Origin: Apostichopus japonicus
Lineage: Eukaryota; Echinodermata; Holothuroidea; Aspidochirotida; Stichopodidae
Assembly: GCF_037975245.1 (NCBI RefSeq)
Contig: NC_092571.1
Coordinates: forward strand, 2,334,501-2,398,500
Reading direction: 5' to 3'
DNA: 64,000 bases
Numbering within the stretch: the stretch's first letter is position 1; each line of letters begins with the position of its first letter. Under the pieces are notes generated by a model. The model had not been told where the DNA came from and searched no databases. It saw nothing but the letters and a program-made list of their open reading frames with translations. A program made the translations under genes and the position numbers. Shown here piece after piece: positions 49,656 to 62,100 of this stretch.

Positions 49656-50824
49656 CTACCACGGTCTCCACATAAAATCATGTTCACTCAGGGGTTCTCC
49701 GTTTGGATTTGCCATACGAATTGGAATATGGTGAACAGACGTACCAGTGGCGATTGGCGACAACGACGCCGCCTGGATTGGTATTATGTTTTGTACGATG
49801 CGTGCCTGGATAGGGAGTGTGATAGTTACAGGAGTACCCTGTTGGGTCACAACAGCATGCCCTTGATCAATATTTGTAGTCAGATAAGCAGGTCGAGTGT
49901 ACCAGGCAACAGGGGCAACCGTCCCAGCACGAGGACTGGCAGAGGAGATGGGAACAGACACAGGGATTGACGTTGATACAAACTGAGAGGCAGGAGGACT
50001 GGACTCTTCGGGACGTGAAGTAACGACATTTGTAGTTTGGGGCATATTTAAGGAAGGTTGGTAAATAGGTATTAAATGGGTTGGTACTTTTCCTCCAGGC
50101 AATGCAGAATGTGGTAATACAACTGTGACATCTCCGCCTGGAATACTGGATATGACTACTGATCCTCCTGAATGATTGGCACCTTCCTTAAGGGTGGTGT
50201 TCGCGGTATATTTGCTGCTCTGAGCAATGCTCTCAGAGTTCTCGTGTGGTGCCTTTAGTTCCGTAGATTGGGAAGCCAATTGATCCGTTTCCTTTGCTTT
50301 GTTAGGTGATAATCTAGATGAGATCGGAGGCACTGAAGGTGAGGAAAACGGCGTGGACGGTGTTCGTACAGGTAAAGAAGGTACGGGTAGAGACAGCGTC
50401 CCTACTGGTAACTTTGAAAGTGCTGGGAGTTGAATATTCATAGCCGGGAGTGTCGGTGGGGTATTAATTTGCATAGCTTGTAAAGATTGCACTGAATCCG
50501 ATGCCAAATGTGCTGGCTGCGGGGCGGAATGTGACGAGTCCTGAGAAAGGGATGTTGGAAGCCGATATATTGGCAAGGCATGGGCCAAATTGCCATCCGT
50601 CGTAGACTTGTAACTACTTCCAGGACGGAAGGCAGCTGATCCTACGGTAGACGATGCACCATGAGGAGTGCCACAAGTTTGCGAAAGATGATCAAGAAGC
50701 TGTAACCGTATACTAGAACTTGCGTCGGTGTTATCAAGGAACTTTGAAACTTCGAGCATACACTCCCTAAAACCAGATCGGTATTGACTCGATACAACAG
50801 GGTTAGGGGTCGCGGCACTCTTAC
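49656..50824 (-). CDS. HES-like: HES gene B, coding exon 4 (Orange domain, tail, WRPW)
   Basis: The acceptor is gctttttacag|GTAAGAG, completing a Gly codon (HVAGKS). It encodes the Orange domain, a 330-residue S/P/T-rich tail and the WRPW terminus followed by TAG. The first six exon bases, GTAAGA, themselves look like a 5' splice site, which is unusual at an exon start. Confidence 0.92.
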
Positions 50825-53800
50825 CTGTAAAAAGCAAACGAAAGAGATATTTTTTATCTGTACTGATATCTTTACAAACTTTATCTTGTAACTACTGCTA
50901 CTGTTTCAACATAACTGGGCAATATAAGTACTCCACTGATAATTAGCTAATTGCTAATAGATTTGTGGCCGTTCGTTGAGACTTTTTTCCCACGACAATT
51001 ACCTCTCTCTTGAAGTGATGTGTGACTTTGTGCACATTCCTCCATGTTATGAAAACCCTTCCAAACATGCCTATATCGGGAGTTACGCACAGTGTTTAAT
51101 GAGTTAAAGTTACCTATCAGTGGTGAAAAATCAACCCAAGATTATTTGGTTACTACTGTAACATATGTACATGTAACACAAACATTACCAACTGTTTTAC
51201 AGTGTGTAAACATATATCCTGGAAATTCATGTCATTCCTTAAAGTTCGTATCAATCTTAATGTTAGGTGTGGCGTTTGAAATAACATGTTCAACAATCTT
51301 TCATTTGTGTGTCAAAGATGGAATCTAAAACCTTGCGCTAAACGTTACGTATGAATATTTTTTAAGGGTATGACTCCAAATGGAAAACTCTGGCAGTTTT
51401 TGCGGAGGAAATTTACCGTATTTCCTCAAATCAATGCTTCGAAATGAACCCATTGTCACCATAAAAAGTACCAACTTTCTATTTGGTCACTTCGTTTAAT
51501 TCACGACGGTGAATAAGATTTACCTGCGACGTGACGCCCGTGAACACTCCTCAAGTATTTAACTGTCATTTCGAGAATATCAGCTTTCTCCAGCTTTGAA
51601 TGTCGGGGACTCTGAGGAAGGAAGACCATGAAAATTAAATTTGTTTTCTTCAGATATTTTATTGAAACATGAAAAAGTTTGATCTGGGCCAAGTGATATG
51701 CATGGTATAGGCTGCGTATATCACACATGATAGGAAGGATTCAATTTATTCACGTCCTATCAGTTGGCTCATTCTCAACCATCATAAATATATTGAATAG
51801 GAGGTTCATAAAGAGGACTGTTATGTAAAAAAAAAAAAAAAAAAACTTAACTTTATGGCAGTTCAAGAGCTATCTATCATTACACACGTAACAGATTCAG
51901 GTTGAACAGATTAACGCGGGGGCGACATTCACTCACGTATTCTCGTCTTTTCTTGCCAAGCACCCATTTTTACGTTCAGTGATCATGCTAATGGCAGTGA
52001 CATTCGATGCGTGAATCACAGGAGTGACCCCTGGGAAGCATGTATGGAAACACAGCAGACCAGATATCATTGCTGTCATTTTCCCATGCTCCTTGACATT
52101 AACGATATTTTAATATTACTTCTGTGATAGTGTGTACGACTAGTGGAGTTAATATACACTGAGATCAATCTACCCTACCTAAGTCTATAATTGCTTGTGG
52201 TGCATGTCGAACGGGATTTCGACACTTGACCTGTATCATGCTACCCTTCATTGCTATTGCACAGAGGTGGAATAGTGTCCAGTGTTGCCACGACCTATAC
52301 CAAATGGCAGTCTATATCAGCTAGCAATAGTGATGATGGCAGCTTCATGACTGTAGGTTTTAACGATGATCCAACAGTGTGTTTTATTATGCTTGTCAAA
52401 TATCTTTCCAATGCACCCTCCTCCTGTTCTGTACTTTGAGTTTTCATCAATTGGAAGCAGAAAACCATTTAATTCTTCTTTACCTATTTCCTGCCATAGG
52501 TAGAGATCCTTGACAATTTATTATGGGATATTATGAAAGGGTTTTATATTTCGATACTAATATTACATATGACATAGATGTGACATAGATCTCGTATAAA
52601 CAGGGTTAATAGCAATGAAGCATATCTTCTTCTTACCAAGCTAACATTTGAAAGGGCTGTTTTTGTAATGTTATCATTAATTGATCATTTGAAAGTTTAG
52701 TTTTTTGGTGAAGCCTATCCCACGGCATCGTCTCTCTGCTAACTGAACTTACGGTTCTATTAAGAGCTTGTAGTACAAGATTCTTTAGTTCGGTGAGGCT
52801 GTCATTAATCCGTGCTCGTCTTTTCTTCTCCATCACACGTTTTGGTGTCTGTTAATTAAGCAATGAATGAACGCAAATATAAAACAAAGTAAATGCAAAA
52901 TCTATCATGAACAGTATAGAAGGGAAGTAGCCAATAATACGCCCATTATAATAACAGTATTACGTCTAGTCTATATGCCTGAATTCAACTGTCGAATTAT
53001 CTAAGAATCAAATCAGGTTGTAGCATATCTTGTCACAGGGATACATGATAAGGTTGACTGCATGGTGCAATGAACAACATCAGTAACCAGACATAACATG
53101 TGTTGTTATTTTCATGTCACCATAGGCCTATTGCATTTATTTTTCTGCAGTCCTACCTACATGCGTCATCCATTGTTGGGTTATTTCGTGTCTGTGCGTG
53201 TTTTGTGTGTGTTTGTGTAAATTGTGTTGTTGTTGTTGCCTTCTCTATAGGAACCAACCCTTGTTCAAGCTGAGGTCCCACTAAACCGACTGATGACACG
53301 TTACACGATTATTGTACTTTCCTCGAAATTCAATCAGTTTAGCATTACATATTGTTCTCTTTAGCTATAGGCCTATGGTATCATTCACTGGTTCCTATGC
53401 ATGTTTACGTTATTTCCGTGGTTTGTTCTTCATAATAAGTCTTTCTCCCTCCCTCCACTAATGACGATTGGTTCTTATATCACGGTCACTTTAAGGGAAT
53501 TATTAACGGCCGATTCGTCTTCATTAATGTATCGCTGCTGTCCAATGCTAATCGGATACCCCTTTCTGTTTTTACATCTTTATAATGTTCTATACAAGTT
53601 TTTTACTTCTTTGGAAACAGCTAACTCAGCTCAAGAAATTTTTGTTGTGCAACATTTAATATGAAACATTTCGGTCAGTATATAAGAATGAAAAGATAAC
53701 TTCGGATAGTTCGGTTTTTCATGGTTAATAAATTCATCTTCGAAGAAATCTGTTTTGATGTTTGACTTTCGTTTCTCTTACAAACCAAACACACACATTT

Positions 53801-56800
53801 TGTGAATTGCTGCCACGTATTGTTATACTATACGGTCAGTTACAATGACAAGACTGTATAAGACATCATTGTTGTTTCACACACAATGAGTTTCTTCGTT
53901 TCGATCATTGTTCTTTGATAACCTTCCCTATCGTATTGATTCTCGTCGACTTTGCCAATGGTCTTAGTCGCTTATACATGTAGTAAACAATCCTAACAAG
54001 TGTCCATGAAGACAGGTTGTAACATGTTAACAATGGAACTAACAGGCAAGGACACGTCCATTAATACAATTGTTAGCCTTGTTAGCAAATGGCAGTAAGT
54101 CATGTGACCACCTGAGAGAACTGGTGAATAGTAAAAATGATAATTGCGAAAAGGGATGACACATGTAGGAGAGCACATCTACTGAAGGTCACTTTAACCA
54201 GGCAGCTGTCTGCTTGAACAAGACTAAATTTTCTGTGATCAAAATGTCCCAGATCATTTGTCCATTTATACTCACTTTTCTGAATTCCCCACACTTTTTC
54301 TTACATTTTACGGATTCCAACCCCTAAGGAAGGAAGTTTTCGCACCTTAAAGCGATTTCGTAACACTGATATATTGGAGGAAGTAATGACGACCTTTGCT
54401 TAGAGTGTGAGACAGAACATTTATTTACACAGTTATTTTGGAAAAGGAATAAGAATATTTTTTGTTGCTTAGCCAATTAAAATCCATTCTTAAAGTCTAT
54501 AATGCAAAAAATTAATATAAATAAAAGAAAATAAAGAGAAGATGGAAACATATATATATATATATACGTAAAGTGTATCAAACACTTTCCGTGGAGTTGC
54601 AAAAATCGAATTAAAATTTGAGGTACTGTAAGTCAACATTGGTGTTGTTTACATTGAAAATTTAGGGTCATATCAACAATACTCCCTAATCCACTCCCTA
54701 GAAGCAATTATAATTACTCAAATTGAGTGTCAATCCAATCTTTATAAAATGTCAAGACACTTTTCTAGCCTTTCATCCGAGCACAATACTTGAATACAAA
54801 AAGGAGATGGTTTTAATTTGATTCCATCTGTTTCCCATTTATTTTCAATTTCCAAAAGTTAAATTAACTGACCTGCAATCAACTAAATCAACATAATTAT
54901 AAGCTTTAGCGTATTACGGTTATTAAGTATGCACAAAGAGAACTAGATTGTATAGGTGGGAAGATTGGTTGTAGTTCACTGGTACAATTGTTCGGTAATA
55001 ATAAGAACAAAACACGATTAAACTGCTGTACTTTGGAATCTAAACGATCATTTATTCGATGACCAAAACAAAAACAAGGCGGAGGAAGAAAAGGACGTTA
55101 AGAATGGCGATTGTGCGATTTCTCTCACCCAAACGTTTTATTAGTTTTCCCGAATTAACATGGTAATATTTAAGCAGTATAGGCCTATACACTGTGCTGA
55201 ATATGAGCACAATTCCCTTTCATAATTATTTTACGGCTTATCACCTTTATTGGTCCAGTTACATTCCTAGTTATGCAGGAAATTTCATTTTGTTTGTTTG
55301 GTATTCGTTTGGACTTTCACGATTAAGACCGTAAAAACAAATGCGTCAATCGGCAACAATTTTATATGATCGGTCTTTTTCCCAGCATCCAATGGAATAG
55401 TTTCACAATCGGTAATTTGAGACTTCTGGTATAATAATATATATAATACCTATAGGTAACTCAGAATTGAACATCCACTTCCCTATATTAAAGCTTCTAA
55501 ATCTAAAATATCTACATTGACATGTCCAGGTTTTGTTATGATTCCATAATAAAGCGGTAACTGCGGTGTAGTTCAAAGTGAATTGGGATTCTTTCGTCAG
55601 CTGTAAGCACCACGTGTCAAAGGTTAAACACACAATTGGTTGCCTGGCATTGTTAGATGTAACTTAGAACGCTGTTTATGACAAATATAACAATAGCATG
55701 GACATATCAAAGCTGTGATTACCAGGTGAGTACCTCGACCTTGAATGATAGAAACAACAACAGCTTATATCGCAGGAAAACAAGGAGTGCATTCGATATT
55801 TATTTCGCATCGAAAAGCAAAACTTCCACAGTATTTCAAAAGTACTGTAAATCAGGATGTATCACACCAAACTCAAAAGAGAATCAAACCCCAGCTATTG
55901 TTTTTTCTTTACCTTGATGTAACAGAGACGCCTGTGATGACCAACTCCCCCAACAAAAACATATCAAAAAGTCTTCTTTCTGTTGTGAGATATCCGGGTT
56001 CAAAGGTCACAGAGGGCTGTCATTTTACCATAATTGTGATGTCACTTTGCCGCTATCTCTCTTTGTCACTTTCTACATACTTTCAAAGTTTAAGTAGGCC
56101 TAATCAATTTCAGTATCAGGTCGTGTATATAAACGTCATCATTGCATCACAACAATTGCAAATACCACCCCTAATAAACCTATTCAATTACTGTATAAAA
56201 ATCAGCAAAAACAATATACAGAAGTGCCCCTTTAATGTCGATTTTAATCCGAGATTTTAACTCATGTTGTATCAAACTTTACTCAGCATTCGGGTTGGTA
56301 GAATACAGAAATCCAATTTGGGGCAATTTTGTACCAAACTAGATTGATAGTAAAACTTTCAGTGAAACTTTTGTTACAGATTCAAAGTCGATGCAGGCAA
56401 CTGTAGTAAAATGCAGGCAACACCAGAGGACCGGAAGGGTGTGTGAGTCCCTGCTTGTTTTCACCAAAATGTACCTCGACTGTAAAACGATCACGTGCAT
56501 GAGTATACTGCTAGTGCATAATAACATTATTTAATAAAAGTGTTAATTAAGTGTGTTTTATTCTTGTGCTAAATGTATCGACTATATAGGCCCACTCCTA
56601 CGTTCGCGTAATAGATATATTGGCCCCAAATCCCTGATATTTTATTATGCGACGTGCACGGGTAAGCAACATTCTTTTCCCAAATAACAAAAGTCTACTT
56701 AATCAGATCACAATATCTGAATGTACATCAAGTTTTGTTTACATGGAACCAATAACACACATTTGTACTTGCAACTAGGCCTAAACTAGTAAACAAGAAA

Positions 56801-58314
56801 TAGTTAATATCATCCCAGCCTGCAGAGAAATGTTATTATCCCGCCATTTTAATGATCTGCATTATTGCCCCAGATATGTCAGATAATTCATGGTCACACA
56901 TTTTCGAGTCTCGGTGATAAGAAAGAGAACATTTTACCGGCACTGTCAAAAACTTGAAAACATTCTGAGATATGTCATTGCTAATTTAAATCTTATCAAT
57001 GTTGCGTAATAACTTGAAAGGCCCAAAACCTTGAACAAGTTTGAACGATTATCCCCCACCGACCGCCCTGCACCCTTAATAGTCGAAACTACTAAAACAA
57101 AAGTTGACCGAAAAGGAAGAGAAAGTTACAACAATAAGCTGTCTCATTTTTTTTTCTTTGTTTGTGGTGTATACCTTTTCTTTATCTTTTAGCTTACTTA
57201 TCAGTTTGAAGATCACAATTTCGTTAGAGGTGGAAGGGGTGTGTGTAGGGGTTCTGATGTAAGGGGTAGGTTGTAAGCGTAATGTGTAGATTATATTGAA
57301 TTAGTTGTGAAAACTGGATATTTAGGTTTTCATTCCATTGATTAAACATTTGCAACATTCATGCGGCAAAGGTTTACCTTCGTAGCTTTTGAGCTAATTA
57401 GACTGGTCTCACTCGCAGAAATACAGAATTAAGATTGTAATGTAAATGGAACCATACATTGATTAGCCAAGACAAATTAATATAAATATCTGCAACGGAG
57501 ATTGTCCAGAATGTAACCTTTCGTGATAATATACTATTTATTTGTTATCTTTAAATCGTGATCAAACTAAAACAATCCCACGAAATTCATAGTAACGACG
57601 AAAACAAACAAGCAGACACAACAACATAACATAAAAAAATGTGAAATTTTGAAGAAAATTGATATCAATTAAGAACAATCATTGATTAACCAATTTTATA
57701 CATGTGACCATTAGCAGTATTCTCTTTTTTTTGCGCTGTAGATAACTTAATAAATGTTGTTCTTTAAATTTGTAAAATAAATTGCTCTGGAATGCCATCA
57801 TGTTTGAATAATCTAATCGATAACGCTCTGCGATGTTGATCTTGTTAAAAACAAAATCGATACAAAGTTAATATTTTCAACCTTGTAACCGTAAAAGTCA
57901 AAACAAATTGTGACAAAAACTCTGCCTCAATCGATCGATGACGCATCAATATGGAAAACGCGATGGTAAAGTGTATGCAAACTAAATTCAAGAATCAGAG
58001 CAAAAAATTAAAACGTCAAAATAAGAAAGACTTGAGAAATTAGAAATTCATGTGCAAGGTGAAGTTTTCAATTAATTTAGAACACAAATTTATTTGCACA
58101 ATGGTTGAAATATATGACATATTGTACTGTTATATTAACAAAAGCTAACAACAAACGAATATGTTGTCATGCGATCGCTTTCCATAAACAAAACAAAGCA
58201 AGAAATAAACATAAATAAATAAAAGAAAATACAAAGAAAGGGGAAAATAATAATAGTAATACTTACTTTGGGTCTGGGTTTATCCAACGGCATTCTGAAA
58301 ATTCGTTCTCTCAT
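49656..58314 (-). CDS. HES-like: HES gene B: Hairy/E(spl)-family bHLH-Orange repressor with altered basic region
   Basis: Second HES-type repressor, a paralogue of gene A. Coding exons on the minus strand: 58314-58267, 52848-52753, 51611-51524 and 50824-49656, GT-AG, phases 0, 0, 1; 466 aa from the ATG at 58314, or 459 aa from 58293. The basic region reads [18 protein letters not shown] (residues 17-34). The usual HES proline (KP before the EK motif) is replaced by Arg20. Helix 2 is [20 protein letters not shown]. Orange starts at QYRSGFRECMLEVSKFL (about 91-130). The tail is S/P/T-rich with GGDVTVVLP...LIPIY (307-332), sharing that motif with gene A. It ends FMWRPW, implying Groucho recruitment. 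The N-terminus is uncertain because a strong acceptor (pyrimidine tract plus CAG) sits 3 bases before the first ATG, so an upstream exon probably exists. Classification as HES is firm; one-to-one orthology is unknown. Confidence 0.92.
50825..51523 (-). other. Intron 3 of HES gene B
   Basis: A 699-bp intron of phase 1, equivalent to the 497-bp intron 3 of gene A. No coding or repeat content was recognised. Confidence 0.8.
51524..51611 (-). CDS. HES-like: HES gene B, coding exon 3 (loop, helix 2)
   Basis: This 88-nt exon encodes [20 protein letters not shown] and then RSVHGRHVA plus one base of the next codon. The acceptor is ccttcctcag|AGT and the donor GCAG|gtaaat. It has the same length and phases as gene A exon 3. 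Confidence 0.93.
51612..52752 (-). other. Intron 2 of HES gene B
   Basis: A 1,141-bp intron. It contains a 19-base A run at 51827-51845 on the plus strand. No other structure was recognised. Confidence 0.8.
52753..52848 (-). CDS. HES-like: HES gene B, coding exon 2 (basic region, helix 1)
   Basis: This 96-nt exon encodes [18 protein letters not shown] and then TELKNLVLQALNRT. The acceptor is aattaacag|ACA and the donor ACC|gtaagt. The EKKRR form and the Pro-to-Arg change set it apart from canonical HES1, Hairy and Deadpan, while the RARIND motif and helix 1 remain HES-like. Confidence 0.92.
52849..58266 (-). other. Intron 1 of HES gene B (5.4 kb)
   Basis: Much longer than intron 1 of gene A. 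It contains five TAGGCCTA palindromes (53123, 53368, 55180, 56095, 56776), a short TA run at 54549-54566, and no G or C run of 10 or more. A 171-codon open frame on the plus strand (55745-56260) shows no family resemblance and is treated as chance. Enhancers are likely in such a large HES intron, but none can be named. Confidence 0.75.
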
Positions 58315-58317
58315 CCG
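58267..58317 (-). CDS. HES-like: HES gene B, first identified coding exon
   Basis: Encodes MRERIFRMPLDKPRPK, or from the second ATG MPLDKPRPK. The donor is CCCAAA|gtaagtat (phase 0). Joined to exon 2 it gives KPRPKTPKRVMEKKRRAR. Immediately upstream on the minus strand is a 17-base pyrimidine tract ending ttcttcag (AG at 58319-58318), which looks like a genuine 3' splice site. The CGG before the ATG would be in frame, so the true start may lie in an upstream exon. Confidence 0.7.
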
Positions 58318-58753
58318 CTGAAGAAAGAAAAAAAAACTCTACTCCTAAGGCATCTCAGTTGAGGAGATATTACACGGAATGTAATGAAAAAGAGAAGAAA
58401 CGTTGTCGAATTTGCTATATTTTATTTACATATTGTCAAATATGATCCCCAGGTTGAGGCAGCTAGTGAGATCCTCTACCAAACCTCCAACGTAACAGGT
58501 GCGCTCCTTTATCTTCTTTAGTTTTCTTTTTCCTTTCAACTTGAGCTTTCTGTAACATTTTACACCTCGCAAAAGAAAAGAAAAATCGTTCTGTTTCTTT
58601 AGATTTCTTGAGTTTATCCTTCCATTCAAATGTCTTTATTATTTTTTTGTTTTGTTTTGTTTTGTTATGAGTGATCTTGTTTAGCGAGTGTTGGCAATGG
58701 TAATAATCGTGATATCCCACAGGGCTTAAACCAATCTAAGTTTAAGACTTCCC

Positions 58754-58762
58754 GTTATTAAA
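58754..58762 (-). promoter_or_regulatory. TTTAATAAC element downstream of the gene B paired site
   Basis: Identical 9-mer to the TATA-like element of gene A, here 96 bp rather than about 25 bp from the paired site. Its role is uncertain. Confidence 0.2.
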
Positions 58763-58857
58763 GGGGGAACGGTTAGAGCGCTGCGCTTGAGTAAACCTGA
58801 ATGAATTCTCAACCTGGCTTCGAATGTTTACGCTTTAGTTTGCCCTCAACGCTGGCG

Positions 58858-58889
58858 TGTGAGAACTTTACGTTTTGCATTTTCCCACA
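58858..58889 (-). promoter_or_regulatory. Su(H)/RBPJ paired site (SPS) of HES gene B
   Basis: The plus strand carries TGTGAGAA (58858-58865), a 16-base spacer, then TTCCCACA (58882-58889), two YGTGDGAA sites facing each other. The spacer length equals that of the gene A pair. It lies about 0.54 kb upstream of the first recognised coding exon, consistent with a 5' non-coding exon in between. Confidence 0.78.
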
Positions 58890-59008
58890 CTCCGAATAAG
58901 GGCATTCCGATACACGTTTGAAATGCGAAAAGTCAATCACAGGCCAACGCGCGCAAGTAAACAAAAAAATGGTTGCCTTTTTGATAGCCTGTTGTAAAGG
59001 ACTTTCTG

Positions 59009-59197
59009 ATTGGCCAGGCTTAATCTCTCAACTTAGTTCTGATTGGTGCGGAAAGCACCCGAGTGGCTGTCAATCAGCAATAACTTTGTAATCACTTTGG
59101 ACAATTGAACTACAAGGTTTGAATGCATGAGATATGGGGTGCCGAGTATAGGACTGCGTAAGTAATCTATTTAGCAAAGTCGAGCTGCCACGTGCCG
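59009..59197 (-). promoter_or_regulatory. HES gene B upstream promoter cluster: CCAAT boxes and CCACGTGCCG E-box
   Basis: Minus-strand CCAAT at 59013-59009 and 59046-59042, and the E-box 10-mer CCACGTGCCG at 59188-59197, identical to that at 19102-19111 above gene A. The E-box lies about 300 bp upstream of the paired RBPJ site here and about 370 bp in gene A. A TTATAA lies just beyond it. Confidence 0.45.
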
Positions 59198-62100
59198 TTA
59201 TAAGTCAAACAAATAAACTGCCGCCAAAATGAAGCTTAAAAGAACGATATCGCACGGGCTTCCAGTACAGACGATTAGTCATGGCTACAAAAATATTGCA
59301 GGATTTGTGTATGTAGTGAAAATAAATCTTTGGTTCAACCAAATTCAGAGCCATCAATCAGGGTAAATTGGTAGGGATAGTTTGTCTTCGATCGATTCTG
59401 TGTAGAGCTTGGAATTCTTTTGATAGACATCTCTTGAAGAGTACAACAGATAGTATAGGTATTTCAATAACACCTGCAACAAACTACTGCAACCTGTCAG
59501 TTTTATTCAAGAGGAACACCGAGTAAACAAGATCGTAATATTATATTTATTTCTAAAACTCTAGATTAAAATGATCCCGGGAGAACAACGAGGTAGTTGT
59601 TGACATTTCAAATCAATCTTGTGAAGACGGGGAAGGGAGAGTGGAGGGAGGAAGGTGGTTAAAAAAAAAAAGAGTTTGAGGTATAATTGTAAAGGGGGAC
59701 AAAAACCTAATCGTCATCCTAAGCTTTTATGACAGGTATTTGTGAACTCCCACAAACAACTAAGGCAAATCTTGCGCTATTGTGTCTGTGAGCTGTCACT
59801 TGGAACTGAAACCTTTTAATTTCGTTTTTTCTTCTTTTCATATGATTCAACTTGAGGTAGAATGTCGACGGTGTTGAATCAGAAATCAATGCCATTTATT
59901 GGGTCATGTTCATAACTTCAATATTTTATACCGGTATTATGGCGTCTTTACAATACATCCCCTTCACAGAAAAAATTTAACGTTGTAATAAATAAATAAA
60001 TAATCATAAGATATAGAAGCACAGGTGGCTCGATGACGTCTATTGAGACTTGATCAAGTCTTCGGCGAAGTTGAGCGTGAAGGAAAATTAAAAATGCGAT
60101 AAACTCCCGAGTGGTTTGAGATATTTCGTAGCTGTTTCGGTATAGGTTGTGCATGCCAGTTATCTCGATCACATAGATCAATAATGATGCTTGGGTTTCT
60201 GTCTTCTTTGAGTTGAGTGCAGAATATTTAATTTAACACTTTAGTTTCTGAAAGTAAATCTTCCAATCTTCAACAGTAATGTGGACACAATCTCATATGA
60301 TTTACGGGTATTGACCATAGGTTAATCCATAATTTGTCAATAAATAACTTAAGACACAACAAAAGACGAAAGGCATTTTGTCATATTTCCATTCTTTGAA
60401 ACCCCAAGTACAACTTTAAAGTATACTGAAGGCATTTTCTCTTGACAGATCTACAAGCTCTAGTATAAGCATTGCGCCCATTAGCCTAATTCCTAAGAAA
60501 TATACCGTGCACTTCAGCGAGACAATCTGTTCAGTTTATAACTCAATGAACGTTAGCTAGGAAAATTAACAATTATTGTTTTGTAATAAAAAATTGGTTC
60601 TTGTTCTTTAATTTTTTCTTGAATTCTGCGTCGCAACAAACATTTTTCGAAAGAGTTTAAATTATGATAAAATCAAATATGTACACTTTCTCGTTATTTG
60701 AGATGACCAACGTCAGTGTTAAAAGGGATATTTGTGTCAATAGAATATCGAAGATTATATAATAAACAACAACAAGAACACAACATTTAGCTTTAAGGTC
60801 TTGTCCAATCGGGGAGTTGCAACATTGTAATGTAATCATGTGTGGTAAATGACCTTCTAGTTCACTTTCCAAGGGACACGTGATACACATTTGACGTAAC
60901 ACCATCGTCATCATATGGTTATAGTCTTGATGTAAGGGATGTCGGGTTGACAGTGGACCATTTATAAGTCATTCGGTTTTCGTGCCCAAGTTTTATCTTG
61001 GATGACTTTTCTTGAAAAGTATCTAAATGAATATAGTTTTGCATAGGCTATATTACACATGTGCTCAAAGATGATTGCGTGCACTATAACTTCTGTGTGG
61101 GTGATTGGTTTATGCATAATTGCTAGAAATCATGACGTTACTCTAATGCTAGTCGTACATTGGTTGAGAGGGTATGGTTAGTTGTTTCATGCGAATTTAC
61201 TATAATTACCGACAATGAAAAGAATTTTCTCTGGAATGCTAAAGTTTATGGCATCTCTTAATTTTCTTGTTCATTTTTCTTGTATAGTACGTTATGAAAG
61301 ACGACATTGCAATAAATTAATTTAAAAACTGTAAAAGTCTATATTGAAACACAATTAACTTTTTTTTTAAAGGTAATTAACAATCGTAAGATTAATAGAC
61401 CCGGGCAGAGGAGCTGAAGTCATCATCAATTTTTTGAGAAGATCGTTCTAGCGATCATTCTAGATAGCCTCCTTCGTTACGTATTTGAGGTGAACTTTAT
61501 TTGAAAAGAAACGACGTTAAAACGGTGAACCTCACACCTATAGCCACAATCACGTAGGATCTCCACCATCTTGCCGAGGTAGTTCTACCATGTCGCATAT
61601 CAACACTCACAAGTTGCTTTAATTTAATACGTTTAAGTATATGACTTTAACCACTAACTTTATAACAGGAGATATATACTATTAAAGTCATTTACTACCA
61701 TTTTCACGGTTTCAAGTTATTTCTATGGAGTCGTTTTCCGAAAAGCGATTTGGAATTGTCGGAACGGAACGAAGAGCTCTCCTGTTAGCTTTGGATTGTC
61801 CGATACGTAAGATTTACATGAGCTAGAAATACTTATCACAAGATCTTAGGCAGAAGCCACAGACGTATAGAAATCTATCTCGTGTAGGATAGGCTACTTT
61901 ACTTTCGATTTGGTAGGCCCTTGTCTGGTTTCACAGTTAAACGAAGAGTAGAGAAACGATAGACGACAAAATGATCATATTGTAAAAACAAACAGAGATA
62001 CAGAAAGTCCACCCATACTGAATATAGCTAACATGGAGATTCTACCTCGACGACCCATTACACCATCTTTGTACTGGGAAGACGGTGCTTAAACGTTTTG

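Noticed and set aside
55745-56260. 171-codon plus-strand open frame in gene B intron 1
   Set aside because: No family pattern, low-complexity SLSLSLS patch and simple AT-driven composition. A length this size is plausible by chance in 64 kb.
58463-58720. Lys-rich minus-strand frame upstream of gene B exon 1
   Set aside because: Composition comes from A-rich sequence. It would be a short upstream frame in the 5' region at most.
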